A stretch of 64,000 nucleotides of DNA, taken from positions 496,001-560,000 of the forward strand of contig NZ_JAYMGZ010000001.1 in NCBI RefSeq assembly GCF_037078405.1, written 5' to 3'. A program made the position numbers and the translations under genes. The notes below the pieces were generated by a model that was not told where the DNA came from, searched no databases, and saw only the letters and a list, made by a program, of their open reading frames with translations. This document shows positions 63,354 through 64,000 of the stretch, one piece after another. Every line of letters starts with the position of its first letter. Position 1 is the stretch's first letter. The stretch comes from Haloarcula sp. DT43 (GTDB taxonomy: Archaea; Halobacteriota; Halobacteria; Halobacteriales; Haloarculaceae).

Positions 63354-63881
63354 TCACTCAGACCCGTCGAGCAGGCGACCGTGGACGTCTATTTCACCGT
63401 TCCGAATCCGCGTGCTGCTGATTCGCGTCCCGTCTTCGGCGACGACGAACGGCGGCGTGTGGACTTCGAGCGGTCGGCGGCCCGCGTCCAGCCGCTGCCG
63501 ATTGAGTTCGTGGGCGCGTCGCTGCGCCTTCGCTTCCGGCGAGGCGACGAGGGCATCCACGTCCGCCCGGGTCGCGGCCGGACCCTGCGTGTCGTCCAGC
63601 CGGAGCACTTCGTAAGTGGCGGTGTAGGCCTCGCTCAGTTCGCGCAGTTCGGTCTCGAGGGCGTCCCGTCGGTCGTCGTACGCACCCAACTGCTCGGCGT
63701 GTGTCGGGTCGCTTCGCGTCTCGGTCGCCAGGTCGGAACTCGTCAGCCCGACGATGACGTGGCCGTCGCCGGGGCCGTCGTGGCTCGCGGTCTGAAACGC
63801 CTTGTGCAGGAGCGCCCGGTGACCGTTGTGAATCGGTGTGAACGTCCCGCCGAGAATCGCTGTCCGGTCCGCGTCTGCCAT
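63354..63881 (-). CDS. coaD: Phosphopantetheine adenylyltransferase, archaeal type
   Basis: A 175-residue nucleotidyltransferase with GGTFTPIHNGHRALL (HxGH-type motif at residues 18-21), VIVGLTSSDLA, and RISSTRIRNGEID near 150 supplying the ISSTxIR motif. It transfers AMP from ATP to 4'-phosphopantetheine, giving dephospho-CoA in coenzyme A synthesis. Start MADADRT fits the TATATATA box at 63903-63910 (leaderless). The gene is convergent with nikO. Confidence 0.88.
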   Translation of the reverse strand: MADADRTAILGGTFTPIHNGHRALLHKAFQTASHDGPGDGHVIVGLTSSDLATETRSDPTHAEQLGAYDDRRDALETELRELSEAYTATYEVLRLDDTQGPAATRADVDALVASPEAKAQRRAHELNRQRLDAGRRPLEVHTPPFVVAEDGTRISSTRIRNGEIDVHGRLLDGSE

Positions 63882-63902
63882 ACGCGACTGTCCCGCCAAC
63901 AG

Positions 63903-63910
63903 TATATATA
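63903..63910 (-). promoter_or_regulatory. TATA box of the coaD-like gene
   Basis: TATATATA centred about 26 nt before the ATG at 63881 on the minus strand. The remaining sequence to 64000 shows no supported gene. Confidence 0.6.
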
Positions 63911-64000
63911 ATTGCGGTCCGTGGCGGGGCGGCGCGTGCGCGGCGTCGACACTGGGCGTGGCCCGGTAACACTCGCGTCAGCAGTAACTCAAGTACCTCC

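Overview
The window is a high-GC haloarchaeal chromosome segment (class Halobacteria). This rests on acidic proteins, TATA-driven genes whose start codon lies about 27 nt downstream of the box (leaderless), archaeal housekeeping genes (fused doublet histone, multi-OB RPA, archaeal CCA-adding enzyme, CoxAC fusion, NAD-dependent glucose-6-phosphate dehydrogenase Azf) and haloarchaeal signal-output domains such as HalOD1. A member of or near the Haloarcula group is plausible, but genus is not fixed by what can be seen.

Left core region (1-26.5 kb): a partial exchanger-like membrane gene, a sugar-nucleotide pyrophosphorylase, a DUF429 protein, two tandem cold-shock genes, a giant FAD/Fe-S/CCG D-lactate-dehydrogenase-type oxidoreductase, an Hsp20, an ABC exporter, a histidine kinase, and the aa3-type cytochrome oxidase genes (coxB-coxAC, coxD) with a nearby membrane protein. 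These are followed by MptD, Azf and a chromatin/DNA-maintenance cluster RPA - histone - histone deacetylase - CCA enzyme. Five tRNA genes are present (Phe, Val, Arg, Asn and a CAU-anticodon tRNA). Two of them, Val and Arg, are followed by exact copies of their own 3' ends, which look like scars of former integrations.

Provirus (26619-41076, 14.4 kb): the tRNA(CAU) gene carries an integrated element bounded by a 14-bp direct repeat of the tRNA 3' end. It has a tyrosine integrase at its right edge, winged-helix repressors, a large initiator-like protein and, on the minus strand, the pleolipovirus virion block: four-helix membrane protein, small membrane protein, spike, two membrane proteins and ATPase. 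This matches an SNJ2/HRPV-3-type (betapleolipovirus-like) provirus. It additionally carries a type IV pilin-like gene at the head of the virion operon, two AT-rich multi-pass membrane genes that look like cargo, a PD-(D/E)XK-like protein, and stacked perfect inverted repeats that are origin or terminator candidates.

Right region (41-64 kb): a flavoprotein; an IclR regulator divergent from a carbohydrate ABC transporter/catabolic cluster (MalK-like ATPase, creatininase-family hydrolase, Tat lipoprotein binding protein, two permeases, a putative TIM-barrel protein, enolase-superfamily enzyme, SDR, RidA, HAD phosphatase) whose substrate is unknown; two polytopic membrane proteins; a frameshifted Bat-like regulator; a DUF7344/HalOD1 pair; a TFS paralogue lacking the catalytic acidic pair; the nickel regulator NikR divergent from nikMNQO; and a phosphopantetheine adenylyltransferase at the right end.
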